From contig LUYM01000006.1 in the NCBI GenBank assembly GCA_001603275.1, positions 1 through 64,000 of the forward strand: a DNA stretch of 64,000 nucleotides, written 5' to 3'. A program made the translations under genes and the position numbers. This stretch comes from Actinomycetales bacterium Actino_02 (lineage in GTDB: Bacteria > Actinomycetota > Actinomycetes > Propionibacteriales > Propionibacteriaceae). Shown one piece after another: positions 16,058 to 24,290 of this stretch; the stretch's first letter is position 1, and the number at the start of each line of letters is the position of its first letter. The notes under the pieces are model-generated. The model had not been told where the DNA came from, ran no database searches, and was given only the letters and a program-made list of their open reading frames with translations.

Positions 16058-17542
16058 TCAGCCGCCGGCTTGCCAGCGGGCCAGACGTCCCCCCGATGCG
16101 ATGCTGCGCAGCCGCTTCTCCACCGTCGGCCGATCCTTGCCGTTGGTGACCACCAGCAGATCGTCCCCGGTGCGGACGATCTGATCCGGACCCGGAGCGA
16201 ACGGCTCACTGTCGCGGATGATCAGCGAGACCACCGAGTTGCGGGGCAGCCGCAGCTCGCGAATCGTCACCCCGTGCAGCCGCGAGCCCGGCGGGACGTG
16301 CACCTGCAACATGTCGGCCTTGATCGTGTCCAGCGGAGCGAACTCGAACTCGACATCGGTGGCGTCGTCCCCCTTCGACACCCGCAGCACCTTGGCCACC
16401 CAGGGCAGCGTCGGCGCCTGGAGCAGCGTGAACACCACGACGAACGCGAACACCAGGTCGAACAGGGTCTCCGCCCCCGGGGCGCCGGCGGCCAGCGGCA
16501 CGGTGGCCATGATGATCGGGACGGCTCCGCGCAGCCCGGCCCAGGAGATGAACGCCTGCTCGCGCCAGGGCACCTTGAACCAGACCAGGCAGACGAAGAC
16601 CGAGATCGGTCGGGCGATCAGAGTCAGGAAGGCCCCGGCGGCCACCCCGATCAGGTCGATGCCGAGCGGCACCTTGAACGGATCGGCCAGGACGCCCAGC
16701 ATCACGAACAGCCCGATCTGGGCCACCCAGCCGATCCCCTCGGCGAACGAGCGGGTGGCGTGCCGGTGCGGCAGCTGGCCGTTGCCGAGCATCAGCGCGG
16801 TGACATAGACCGCGGCGAAACCGGAGACATGGGCCAGGCTGCCCAGCCCGTACGAGAGCACCGCCCAGCCCATGGCCGCCAGCGGATAGAGACCGGCCGC
16901 CGGCAGCGCCACGGTCTTCAAGGCCCGGACGCCCAGCCAGCCCATCACCACCCCGACGGCCAGACCGCCGAGCAACTCGACCAGGATCAGCCCGACCATC
17001 CAGACTGGTCCTTCGTCGGTGCCACCTCCGAGCGTCCAACTCGTTGCGGTGGCCACTAGCAGCACGATCGGGGCGTCGTTGAAGCCGGACTCAGCCTCCA
17101 GAGTGGCCCGCAGTTTCGAGGGCAGCGGCACCCGGCGCAGCACAGAGAAGATGGCAGCCGCGTCGGTCGGTGAGGTGATCGCGCCCAGCAGGACGGCGCT
17201 GGTCGGATCCAGGCCGAGGACGTAGTGGGCGAACAGCGCCATCAGCCCCACCGAGACCCCGACCCCGAGCGTGGCCAGCAGAATCGCGCTCGGCAGCGCC
17301 GACTTGATCTCCGACCAGCGGGTGGTGAAACCGCCTTCACCGAGGATCAACACCAGCGCGGCAAAGCCCAGCGAATGCGCCAGATCAGCGTCGTCGAAGT
17401 TCAGTCCGAGCGCTCCGACCGCGACGCCGAGGCCCAAGAAGAGCAACAGCGAGGGGAGCCCGAATCGGCTGCCCAGCCGGGCCGCGCCGATGGATGCGAG
17501 CAGCAGTGCAGAACCAAGTAACAAGACTTGATCCAGTTGCAC
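16058..17542 (-). CDS. K+(or Na+)/H+ antiporter, CPA1 NhaP2/CvrA-like
   Basis: The 494-residue protein has about 12 membrane helices (residues 5-385) with the CPA exchanger core. The central stretch GAITSPTDAAAIFSVLR carries the membrane-embedded Asp, and ESGFNDAPIVLL follows. A cytoplasmic TrkA_C-like regulatory domain covers about 395-480. It probably exchanges potassium or sodium for protons to control cell pH and ion content. It is transcribed away from the LytR_C gene and is separated from the dha operon by a hairpin. Confidence 0.9.
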   Translation of the reverse strand: MQLDQVLLLGSALLLASIGAARLGSRFGLPSLLLFLGLGVAVGALGLNFDDADLAHSLGFAALVLILGEGGFTTRWSEIKSALPSAILLATLGVGVSVGLMALFAHYVLGLDPTSAVLLGAITSPTDAAAIFSVLRRVPLPSKLRATLEAESGFNDAPIVLLVATATSWTLGGGTDEGPVWMVGLILVELLGGLAVGVVMGWLGVRALKTVALPAAGLYPLAAMGWAVLSYGLGSLAHVSGFAAVYVTALMLGNGQLPHRHATRSFAEGIGWVAQIGLFVMLGVLADPFKVPLGIDLIGVAAGAFLTLIARPISVFVCLVWFKVPWREQAFISWAGLRGAVPIIMATVPLAAGAPGAETLFDLVFAFVVVFTLLQAPTLPWVAKVLRVSKGDDATDVEFEFAPLDTIKADMLQVHVPPGSRLHGVTIRELRLPRNSVVSLIIRDSEPFAPGPDQIVRTGDDLLVVTNGKDRPTVEKRLRSIASGGRLARWQAGG

Positions 17543-17610
17543 GCGGCTCCTTTCTTTGGGTCAGGGTACCGGGCCAGGCTCGGCCGACGCTCGCGGCGGG
17601 TGCACAGATG

Positions 17611-17653
17611 CGGACGGGCCGGCCCCGCAGCAGCTGCGGAACCAGCCCGTCCG
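17611..17653 (-). terminator. Hairpin between dhaM and the antiporter gene
   Basis: CGGACGGGC pairs with GCCCGTCCG, and an inner CCGCA/TGCGG stem gives a stable branched structure just after the dhaM stop codon. There is no T-run, which is common for actinobacterial terminators. Confidence 0.5.
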
Positions 17654-17658
17654 AGGTA

Positions 17659-18051
17659 CTACGCGAACAGCTCCCGGGCTCGTCCGGCGGCCACCACGGC
17701 GTCCAGGTCGCCACCGACCTGGGCTGTCACCGCAGCGGACACCGCGCCTTCGACCAGAGGCCCGTCACTGAACTTCACGTGAGCGGTCTCGTCCTCGTCG
17801 AGGAACTCCAGCACCGAATCCACGGTCATCGTGGCCGAGCCGAGATCGGTGAGGATCGCCACGTCCAGCCCCGCCTCACGCAACTCGGCGATCGCAGCCG
17901 ACACCTTGTCGAACGAGGTGCCGATGCGTCCATCGTCGGTGCCGCCGGCCGCCCGCAGCTGCACGTCACGTGCCATCTGCGAGGCGAGTTCGACGACTCC
18001 GTCGGCCAGCTTGGCCGAATGCGAGACGATCACCAGACCGACGGTGCTCAT
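17659..18051 (-). CDS. dhaM: DhaM, PTS-type phosphodonor subunit of dihydroxyacetone kinase
   Basis: The 130-residue EIIA-mannose-fold protein accepts phosphate from HPr and re-phosphorylates the ADP bound in DhaL. The active-site His is visible near the N-terminus in IVSHS (residue 11). This is the single-domain form without fused HPr or EI domains. It overlaps dhaL by four bases and is last in the dhaK-dhaL-dhaM operon, so the general PTS proteins must be encoded elsewhere. Confidence 0.93.
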   Translation of the reverse strand: MSTVGLVIVSHSAKLADGVVELASQMARDVQLRAAGGTDDGRIGTSFDKVSAAIAELREAGLDVAILTDLGSATMTVDSVLEFLDEDETAHVKFSDGPLVEGAVSAAVTAQVGGDLDAVVAAGRARELFA

Positions 18052-18677
18052 GCCCCGGCTGCCTTCGCCGCCTCGTCGAGCAGGTAGGCCGTCGAGGTCG
18101 AGCCGGGGTCCTTGTGGCCGATCGACCGCTCGCCCAGGTAGGACGCGCGGCCCTTGGTGGCCTGCATCGGAATGGTCGCCTCGGCGCCGGCCGCAGCAGC
18201 ATCCGCGGCCGCCCGGAGGACGGCAGCAGGAGAGGCCCCGGAATCCTTGGCGGCTGTGGCCGCTTCCAGAGCCGGAGTCCAGGCGTCCACCATGGTCTTC
18301 TCACCGGTGGTGGCCTTGCCGCGAGCGACGATCCCCTCCAGGGCGGCCGCGATCATCGCGACCACCTTTTCGGAATCCAGATCGCCGTCGGCTGCCTTGG
18401 CTGCCCGCATGAACGCGGTCCCGTACAACGGCCCGGCCGCACCGCCGACGGTGGACATCAGGGTCGATGCCACCACCTTGAGTACGCCTTGGACGTCCGG
18501 GATGCTGTCGTCGAGCTTGGCCACGACGGCTTTGAAGCCGCGCGACATGTTCTCGCCGTGATCGCCGTCGCCGATCGCCCGGTCAAGGTCGATCAGCTCC
18601 ATGCGATGTTCTTCGAGCGTGGCTTGAGCGCTGCGAATCCACGCGAGCGCCCAAGCCAGGGAAAGGTTGTCCGTCAC
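18048..18677 (-). CDS. dhaL: DhaL, ADP-binding subunit of dihydroxyacetone kinase
   Basis: The start is placed at GTG 18677, with GAGG eight bases upstream and no overlap with dhaK. A longer frame would run back into dhaK. The 209-residue product is the family's usual size. The Mg-ADP site motif DRAIGDGDHGENM lies near the N-terminus, and GAAGPLYGTAF follows. DhaL passes phosphate from its bound ADP/ATP to dihydroxyacetone held by DhaK. Confidence 0.93.
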   Translation of the reverse strand: MTDNLSLAWALAWIRSAQATLEEHRMELIDLDRAIGDGDHGENMSRGFKAVVAKLDDSIPDVQGVLKVVASTLMSTVGGAAGPLYGTAFMRAAKAADGDLDSEKVVAMIAAALEGIVARGKATTGEKTMVDAWTPALEAATAAKDSGASPAAVLRAAADAAAAGAEATIPMQATKGRASYLGERSIGHKDPGSTSTAYLLDEAAKAAGA

Positions 18678-18687
18678 TCGGCAATCC

Positions 18688-19689
18688 TCACACGCCGCGG
18701 CGGAATGCCGGGGTGAGCACCGGAGCATCCCACAGAGCGGTCATCTCGGCGTCCAGTGCCAGCACGGTCACCGAGCAGCCCTGCATCTCAAGGCTGGTGA
18801 TGTAGTTGCCGACCAGGGAACGGGTGACCTTCAGGCCAGCGGCCTCGAGGCGGGCCCGAGCGTGGTTGTACACGATGTACAGCTCGGCCTCGGGGGTGCC
18901 ACCCATGCCGTTGACGAACAGCAGAACCTCGGTGCCGGCGGCCGGCTTGAGGTCGGCCAGGATCGGGTCGACCAGCTGGTCGGTGATCGAGTCGGCCGGG
19001 GCCATCGGGATGCGGTGGCGTCCGGGCTCGCCGTGGATGCCGATACCGATCTCGATCTCGTCCTCGCCGAGGTCGAACGACGGCTTGCCTGCGTGCGGGA
19101 CGGTGCAAGCGGTGAGTGCGACGCCCATCGAACGCACGTTGGCGTTCACCTTCTCAGCCACGGCCAGGACGGCGTCCAGGTCGTCGCCGCGCTCGGCGGC
19201 AGCACCGGCGATCTTCTCAACCAGGACGGTTCCGGCCACGCCACGGCGTCCGGCGGTCCAGGTGGAGTCCTCGACGGCGACATCGTCGTTGACCACGATG
19301 GCCTTGACGGTGATGCCCTCCATGTCGGCCATCTCGGCTGCGGTCTCGAAGTTGAGGACGTCGCCGGTGTAGTTCTTCACAATGTGCAGCACGCCCGCGC
19401 CGCCGTCGACGGCCTTGGTGGCCTCGAAGATCGGATCAGGAGTGGGGGAGGTGAAGACGGCGCCGGGAACGGCGGCGTCGAGCATTCCCTTGCCCACGTA
19501 GCCGGCATGCAGCGGCTCGTGGCCGGAGCCACCACCCGACACCAGGCCGACCTTGCCCTTGACTGGGGCATCGGCGCGAACGACGTAGTCAGGATCGAAA
19601 TGGACGGTGACCAGATCGGCATGTGCTGCCTGGAAGCCGGACAGGGTTTCGGCGACCACGTTCGCGGGGTCGTTGATGAGTTTCTTCAC
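18688..19689 (-). CDS. dhaK: DhaK, dihydroxyacetone-binding kinase subunit
   Basis: The 333-residue subunit binds dihydroxyacetone covalently through a His. The conserved GIGIHGEPG motif puts that His at residue 219, and [10 protein letters not shown] supplies the second active-site His (57). The ATG follows an AAAGGAGAG ribosome binding site. It is the first gene of dhaKLM, which feeds glycerol- or sugar-derived dihydroxyacetone into glycolysis at the expense of PEP. No dha-specific regulator gene is adjacent. Confidence 0.95.
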   Translation of the reverse strand: MKKLINDPANVVAETLSGFQAAHADLVTVHFDPDYVVRADAPVKGKVGLVSGGGSGHEPLHAGYVGKGMLDAAVPGAVFTSPTPDPIFEATKAVDGGAGVLHIVKNYTGDVLNFETAAEMADMEGITVKAIVVNDDVAVEDSTWTAGRRGVAGTVLVEKIAGAAAERGDDLDAVLAVAEKVNANVRSMGVALTACTVPHAGKPSFDLGEDEIEIGIGIHGEPGRHRIPMAPADSITDQLVDPILADLKPAAGTEVLLFVNGMGGTPEAELYIVYNHARARLEAAGLKVTRSLVGNYITSLEMQGCSVTVLALDAEMTALWDAPVLTPAFRRGV

Positions 19690-20027
19690 AGGTGCTCTCC
19701 TTTGAGACGGTGCGGGTGGGCTGCCTCCACTCTGCCCGGTTCAGAGGGTGCCGAAAAGGAGTGTCGTCCGCACTTTCGTTCACCGCTGGTCACGACGACT
19801 GAACGACTGTTCGTTGCGGCTCAGTATTGCTACGAACGGACTAGTGAATGTGCTGTTCACAGGGCCGCGTCGCCCCGAGGCCCTTTCTGGGCGGACGCGT
19901 CCGCCGGGGGCCGCTGGCCGGGGTGGCATCGGGTGGGGCTGGGACGTAGCAGGAACCGTCCCCGTTATGTCCCGTGGGGCGGGGTCAGCGGCTGACAAGG
20001 GTGGACGGTAATGGAACCGTCCCCGGG
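19690..20027. promoter_or_regulatory. dhaK upstream region with inverted repeats and two repeat elements
   Basis: This 338-bp stretch has no gene. GTTCGT (19809-19814) and ACGAAC (19832-19837) are inverted around 17 bases. GTGAA and TTCAC (19844-19860) form a second dyad with a 7-base spacer. Both lie 120-170 bases upstream of dhaK and are candidate operators. The part nearer the LacI gene holds two palindromic repeat elements (19941-20024). Confidence 0.45.
19941..20024. repeat. Two GGACGGT/ACCGTCC-family elements
   Basis: A longer variant with AGGAACCGTCCCCGTTATG occupies about 19941-19973. The 23-mer that begins TGGACGGTAATGGAACCG lies at 20002-20024, identical to the lysC-upstream copies. 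They sit between dhaK and the end of the LacI-family gene, directly after the latter's stop codon. Confidence 0.85.
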
Positions 20028-21038
20028 TCAGCGGGCGAAGGCCTCGAGACGGCGGACCACCAGCTCGGGCTGGATCAGCAATCGCCGGGACGGCTCGCCG
20101 GCCACAGCGGCCAAGGCCAGTTCGACGGCCAGACGGGCGGCCTCCTCGACCGGCTGGGCCACGCTGGACAGCCCCATGGCCCGGGCCACTGGAGTGTCAT
20201 CGAAGCCGACGATCGGGGCATGACCGTCACGGTGCCCGAACACCGACAGCGCCCCCATGGCCATGGCGTCACTGCCGCAGACCACCGCGGTGGCCCCCCG
20301 CTCCTGGAGGATGGACGCGGCCGCAGCCCCGGCCTTCGGGGTGTCGACCGAGGTCAGCTCCTCGTCGCCGATGACCGGCGGGACGCAGGCCGCCAGCGCC
20401 TCCTGGCAGCCCAGCCGGCGATCCTCGCTCGCTCCGCCGACCCGCGGCCCCAGGTAGCCGATCCGCCGATGTCCGGCGCTGACCAGGTGGTCGACAGCGG
20501 CCCGGACGCCGGCGCGTCCGTCCACGTCGACCCAGGAGTGCGGCGCATCGGGCCGCTCCCACTGCCGCCCGAATGCCGAGAACGGCAGGCCGGCCTCCCA
20601 CAGCGCACCCGGCCGCGGGTCGTGGGGGTAGGTGTCGGAGATGATGGCCGCATCGATCTGCGCTTCCTCGTGCAGTTCGACCAAGGTGTCGGCCTCGCTG
20701 CCCATGTCGTCGGCGCAGAACAGGGCGATCCGATAGCCCTGAGCTTGCGCGGCCTCAGTGACCGCGTGCGTGAACCGGTCCATCAGGGCACCCTCGATGC
20801 CGTCGCCGGACGGGTAGAGCCGCAACGCCAGCATCATCGACCGCTTCGTCCGCAGCGCCCGGGCGGCGGCGGACGGACGATAGCCGCTGGCCTCGATCGC
20901 GGCCAGCACCCGGCTGCGGGTCTCCTCGCTGACCACGCCGGGATTGTTCAGGACATTCGAGATCGTCTGCCGGGACAGCCCGAGCTGTTCACCCAGTGAC
21001 GCCAGCGTCGCCCGCTTGCCAGATTTGGCCTTGCCCAT
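20028..21038 (-). CDS. LacI-family transcriptional repressor
   Basis: The 336-residue protein has an N-terminal LacI helix-turn-helix (about 11-35, LGLSRQTISNVLNNPG) and hinge helix, then a periplasmic-binding-protein-like effector domain. It is divergent from the GH65 gene. Two perfect TTTGATCGATCAAA palindromes lie in the 155-bp gap, as expected for its own operators. It probably senses an alpha-glucoside and represses both itself and the phosphorylase genes. The effector is not identifiable from sequence. Confidence 0.9.
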   Translation of the reverse strand: MGKAKSGKRATLASLGEQLGLSRQTISNVLNNPGVVSEETRSRVLAAIEASGYRPSAAARALRTKRSMMLALRLYPSGDGIEGALMDRFTHAVTEAAQAQGYRIALFCADDMGSEADTLVELHEEAQIDAAIISDTYPHDPRPGALWEAGLPFSAFGRQWERPDAPHSWVDVDGRAGVRAAVDHLVSAGHRRIGYLGPRVGGASEDRRLGCQEALAACVPPVIGDEELTSVDTPKAGAAAASILQERGATAVVCGSDAMAMGALSVFGHRDGHAPIVGFDDTPVARAMGLSSVAQPVEEAARLAVELALAAVAGEPSRRLLIQPELVVRRLEAFAR

Positions 21039-21069
21039 CAGTGACCTCCGATGGACGATTGTGCTTTAC

Positions 21070-21083
21070 TTTGATCGATCAAA
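21070..21083. promoter_or_regulatory. LacI-type operator 1
   Basis: The perfect 14-bp palindrome TTTGATCGATCAAA has a CG centre like typical LacI-family operators. It lies 32 bases before the LacI-family start and would control it. Confidence 0.75.
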
Positions 21084-21134
21084 CCAGCGGCGACCCCATC
21101 CATCTCATTCGGAGGGGTGTCGAGCACCGCAGAG

Positions 21135-21148
21135 TTTGATCGATCAAA
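21135..21148. promoter_or_regulatory. LacI-type operator 2
   Basis: This is a second exact copy of TTTGATCGATCAAA, 65 bp centre-to-centre from the first and 46 bases before the GH65 start. The spacing allows looping between the two sites. Confidence 0.75.
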
Positions 21149-21193
21149 TGCTGATCGGCCCGGCCCTGCCGGGTGAACTGCCCGGAGGGTGCG

Positions 21194-23668
21194 GTGGCAA
21201 CAGGCGCGCAGCGGAGCGCGAGAGCCGAAGACCGGCTCGACCGTGCCCGCTTTCCGCTGCTGGCCTGGGGGCTGGGCGAGGTGCGCTACCAAACCACCGA
21301 GCTGGGCCACCGCGAGACCATCTTCGCCGTCGGCAACGGCTACCTCGGATTGCGCGGCGCCGAAGAGGAAGGCACTGCCGTCGAGGCGCCCGGCTGCTTC
21401 GTCAACGGCTTCCACGAGACCTGGCCGATCAAGCACGCCGAAGCCGCCTACGGCTTCGCCACCACCGGTCAGACCATCATCAACGTGCCCGACGCCACCC
21501 CTGTCCGGCTCAGCGTGGACGGGCAGGCATTCGACCCGGCCGATGCGTCCGGCTACTCGCGGGTCCTCGACTTCCGCACCGGCGTCCTGGGGCGCCACCT
21601 GACCTGGCGGACGGCGTCCGGCACCAACGTCCGGCTGCACTCCTCGCGGCTGGTCAGCTTCACCCGTTCGCACCTCGCCCAGGTCGTCTACGAGATCGAG
21701 GTGGACGCCCCGGCCGAGGTCGTGATCACCTCCGAACTGCGCTACCGGGCCGACGGGATGCCGGCGGTCACCGAAGGAGCCGGCTTCGACCCGCGCCGGG
21801 CCGGCGGCTTCGGTCACCGGGTCCTGATCACTGAACTCATCGAGGAGGCCGGCGACCGCTGGTCACTCGGCTGGCGCACCGCCAACTCCGGTCTCGGTCT
21901 GGCCGTTGGCGTCGCCCACCAGTTCGACGCGTCCAGTCCGATCGAGGTGGACGGTGCCGTCAGCGCCGACCACGCCGTCCGGACCTGGCGGGTCAACGCC
22001 GCATCAGGAGAGCGGCTCCGGCTGGTGAAGTGGCTGAGCTACCACGACGGCCAGGTCGGTGTCCCGGTCACCGACCTGGCCGGGCGGGCCGCGGCCGACC
22101 TTGACCAGGCCCAGACCGATGGCATGGACGTCCTGCTGGCCGAGCAGGCGCAATGGTTGAGGGGTTTCTGGGCCGACGCCGACATCGAGCTGCCCGGCCA
22201 GCCCGAGCTGCAGCAGGCCGTCCGCTGGTGCTTGTTCCAGCTCGCCCAGGCCGCCGGACGCGCCGACGGGCGCGGCATCGCCGCCAAGGGCGTCACCGGC
22301 TCTGGCTACGAGGGTCACTACTTCTGGGATACCGAGATCTATCTGGTCCCGTTCTTCGCGCACACCAACCCGGAACTGGCTCGGCAGATGCTGCGGTTCC
22401 GGCTGGGGTTGCTCGAACCGGCCCGGCATCGGGCGCGCGAACTCGCCCAGCGCGGCGCCCTGTTCCCGTGGCGAACCATCAATGGCGACGAGGCCAGCGC
22501 CTACTACGCGGCCGGCACTGCGCAGTACCACATCAATGCCGATGTGGCCGATGCGCTGGCGCGCTACGCCGCGGTCAACGCCGACGACGATTTCCTGACC
22601 GGCGAAGCCTTCGTGGTGTTGGCCGAGACCGCCCGACTCTGGGCGGATCTCGGCTTCTTCCACGAGGGCGGCTTCCATCTGCACTCGGTGACCGGGCCGG
22701 ACGAGTACACCACGGTGGTCAACAACAACCTGTACACCAACCTGATGGCCCGCAAGCATCTGCGGGTGGCGGCCGACGCCGCGGCGCGGCTCACGGCGTC
22801 CGATCCGCAGCGGTGGACGCAGATGGCCGCCGAGCTGGCGTTGAGCGATGCCGAGGTGGCCAGCTGGCTGGCCGCAGCTGACGCCATGGTGATTCCGTAC
22901 CACGAGGGCTATGGCGTCCACGCCCAGGACGACGACTTCCTCACCCGCGCAGTCTGGGACCTGGCCGGAACGCCGGAGGACCAGCATCCGCTGCTGCTGC
23001 ACTACCACCCGCTGGTGATCTACCGGCATCAAGTGCTCAAGCAGGCCGACGCCGTGCTGGCCGCCTTCCTGGCCGGGGACGAGCTCAGCGCGGCCGAGCG
23101 GCGGGCCATCTTCGAGTACTACGACCCGATCACCACCGGCGATTCCACCTTGTCAGCCGCGGTGCAGGCGATCGTGGCCGCCGAGGTGGGCTATCAGCAG
23201 CGGGCCCTGGAGCTGTTCGCCGACGGCAGCTACGTCGATCTGGCCGACCTGCACCACAACACCCGCGACGGCGTCCATATCGCCGCGGCCGGCGGGGTCT
23301 GGAGTGCCCTGGTCTACGGCTTCGGCGGCCTGCGCGACTACGGCGGACGGATCAGCCTCGACCCTCGGCTGCCGATCGGCTGGCCGGCGCTGCGGTTCGG
23401 CTTCCGGCTGGCCGGGTCCCGGGTCCGGGCCGAGCTGACCGCCGGCGAGCTGCGGTTGCAGCTTGTCGAAGGCCTCGGCGGGGTACTCAGTGTCCGTGGA
23501 CGCGAATACCAGCTCGTCGATGAGCTGCGGATCGCACTGGACGACCAGGGGCCCGACCTGGCCACGATCACCAGCCGAGTTCCGCTCATCCATGGCCGTC
23601 CGGCCACCTCCGACCAGATCAGCCTGCAGTTGCCGTTGCCCTCACCCAGCGGGGGAGAGCACCGATGA
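21194..23668 (+). CDS. GH65 family phosphorylase/hydrolase (first copy)
   Basis: The 824-residue enzyme belongs to glycoside hydrolase family 65, which phosphorolyses alpha-glucosides such as maltose, trehalose or kojibiose to beta-glucose-1-phosphate. GTG 21194 is preferred because GGAGGG lies four bases before it. Domain order is an N-terminal beta-sandwich (about 20-270), an (alpha/alpha)6 barrel and a C-terminal sheet domain. The catalytic acid Glu lies in VTGPDEYTTVVNNN, and the family's GSGYEGHYFWDTE substrate loop is present. No beta-phosphoglucomutase gene is adjacent. Substrate specificity cannot be fixed from sequence. Confidence 0.9.
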   Translation: MATGAQRSARAEDRLDRARFPLLAWGLGEVRYQTTELGHRETIFAVGNGYLGLRGAEEEGTAVEAPGCFVNGFHETWPIKHAEAAYGFATTGQTIINVPDATPVRLSVDGQAFDPADASGYSRVLDFRTGVLGRHLTWRTASGTNVRLHSSRLVSFTRSHLAQVVYEIEVDAPAEVVITSELRYRADGMPAVTEGAGFDPRRAGGFGHRVLITELIEEAGDRWSLGWRTANSGLGLAVGVAHQFDASSPIEVDGAVSADHAVRTWRVNAASGERLRLVKWLSYHDGQVGVPVTDLAGRAAADLDQAQTDGMDVLLAEQAQWLRGFWADADIELPGQPELQQAVRWCLFQLAQAAGRADGRGIAAKGVTGSGYEGHYFWDTEIYLVPFFAHTNPELARQMLRFRLGLLEPARHRARELAQRGALFPWRTINGDEASAYYAAGTAQYHINADVADALARYAAVNADDDFLTGEAFVVLAETARLWADLGFFHEGGFHLHSVTGPDEYTTVVNNNLYTNLMARKHLRVAADAAARLTASDPQRWTQMAAELALSDAEVASWLAAADAMVIPYHEGYGVHAQDDDFLTRAVWDLAGTPEDQHPLLLHYHPLVIYRHQVLKQADAVLAAFLAGDELSAAERRAIFEYYDPITTGDSTLSAAVQAIVAAEVGYQQRALELFADGSYVDLADLHHNTRDGVHIAAAGGVWSALVYGFGGLRDYGGRISLDPRLPIGWPALRFGFRLAGSRVRAELTAGELRLQLVEGLGGVLSVRGREYQLVDELRIALDDQGPDLATITSRVPLIHGRPATSDQISLQLPLPSPSGGEHR

Positions 23669-23682
23669 ACCCGACGACCACG

Positions 23683-23716
23683 CCGCAGAAAAAGGGGACT
23701 GTCCCCTCTTCTGCGG
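23683..23716. repeat. CCGCAGAA...GGGGAC palindromic element inside a duplicated start region
   Basis: CCGCAGAA and TTCTGCGG flank an inner AGGGGAC/GTCCCCT palindrome. The element sits between two near-copies of the same ribosome-binding-site/start region (23648-23681 and 23725-23758), each with GGGAGAGC(A/T)CCGATGAACC. A 26-codon frame from the first ATG (23665) reads through the element and ends on the second ATG. Confidence 0.85.
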
Positions 23717-23741
23717 GCCCGTTCAGCAAGGGAGAGCTCCG

Positions 23742-24191
23742 ATGAACCACACCACCACTGTTCGCGCCGCGCTGAGCTGGTTGGCGATCGCCGGCCCGCT
23801 GCCGTGGCATCGGTTCCAGCTGGGCACCGCGCTCGGGTTGCGTCCGGTCTTCCTGCTGACCGGGCCCGGCGACCGCGGCGGACGGGCGCCCTTGCTGCGC
23901 ACCGACGACCAGCAGCGCACCTGGGCGTACGCGTTCAGCCAAGCCGGACGCCCCGAGCGGACCGGCTGGTTGGCTGAGTTGCGGGCGGCTCGGCTGCGCT
24001 CCCAGCTCGGCGTCGAGCTGCTGGCCTGGGCCGAACGCTGTGGAGTTGGCGTGGTTCTGGACGAGGGCACCCCGCTGCGCTTCGCGATTCCGGCCGAACA
24101 GATCCAGGCCTATCGGGTGGCCGCCGAATACACCGGCATCGCCGCAGCCCGTGGCCTGGCCGGAGCGGACGCGCTGCCGCGTTCGGCCTAG
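23742..24191 (+). CDS. Hypothetical protein between the two GH65 genes
   Basis: The 149-residue product is not recognised. It is Ala/Leu/Arg-rich and lacks a signal peptide or membrane helix. Its first residues LSWLAIAGPLPWHRFQLG are followed by a mixed alpha/beta-looking region and an acidic LDEGTPLRF stretch. The ATG follows GGGAGAGC. An almost identical start region, with its own ATG, lies 77 bp upstream on the other side of a repeat element. Position in the presumed LacI-controlled operon suggests a role linked to the GH65 enzymes, but none can be named. Confidence 0.6.
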   Translation: MNHTTTVRAALSWLAIAGPLPWHRFQLGTALGLRPVFLLTGPGDRGGRAPLLRTDDQQRTWAYAFSQAGRPERTGWLAELRAARLRSQLGVELLAWAERCGVGVVLDEGTPLRFAIPAEQIQAYRVAAEYTGIAAARGLAGADALPRSA

Positions 24192-24290
24192 CGAGGGGGC
24201 TGCGGTCGGTCAGGGCGACTCTGTTCGAGCGCGGGCGGCGGGGGTAGCCTCAGCGCTACCGACACTCCACGAGAACTCGCGGGAGGCAGG

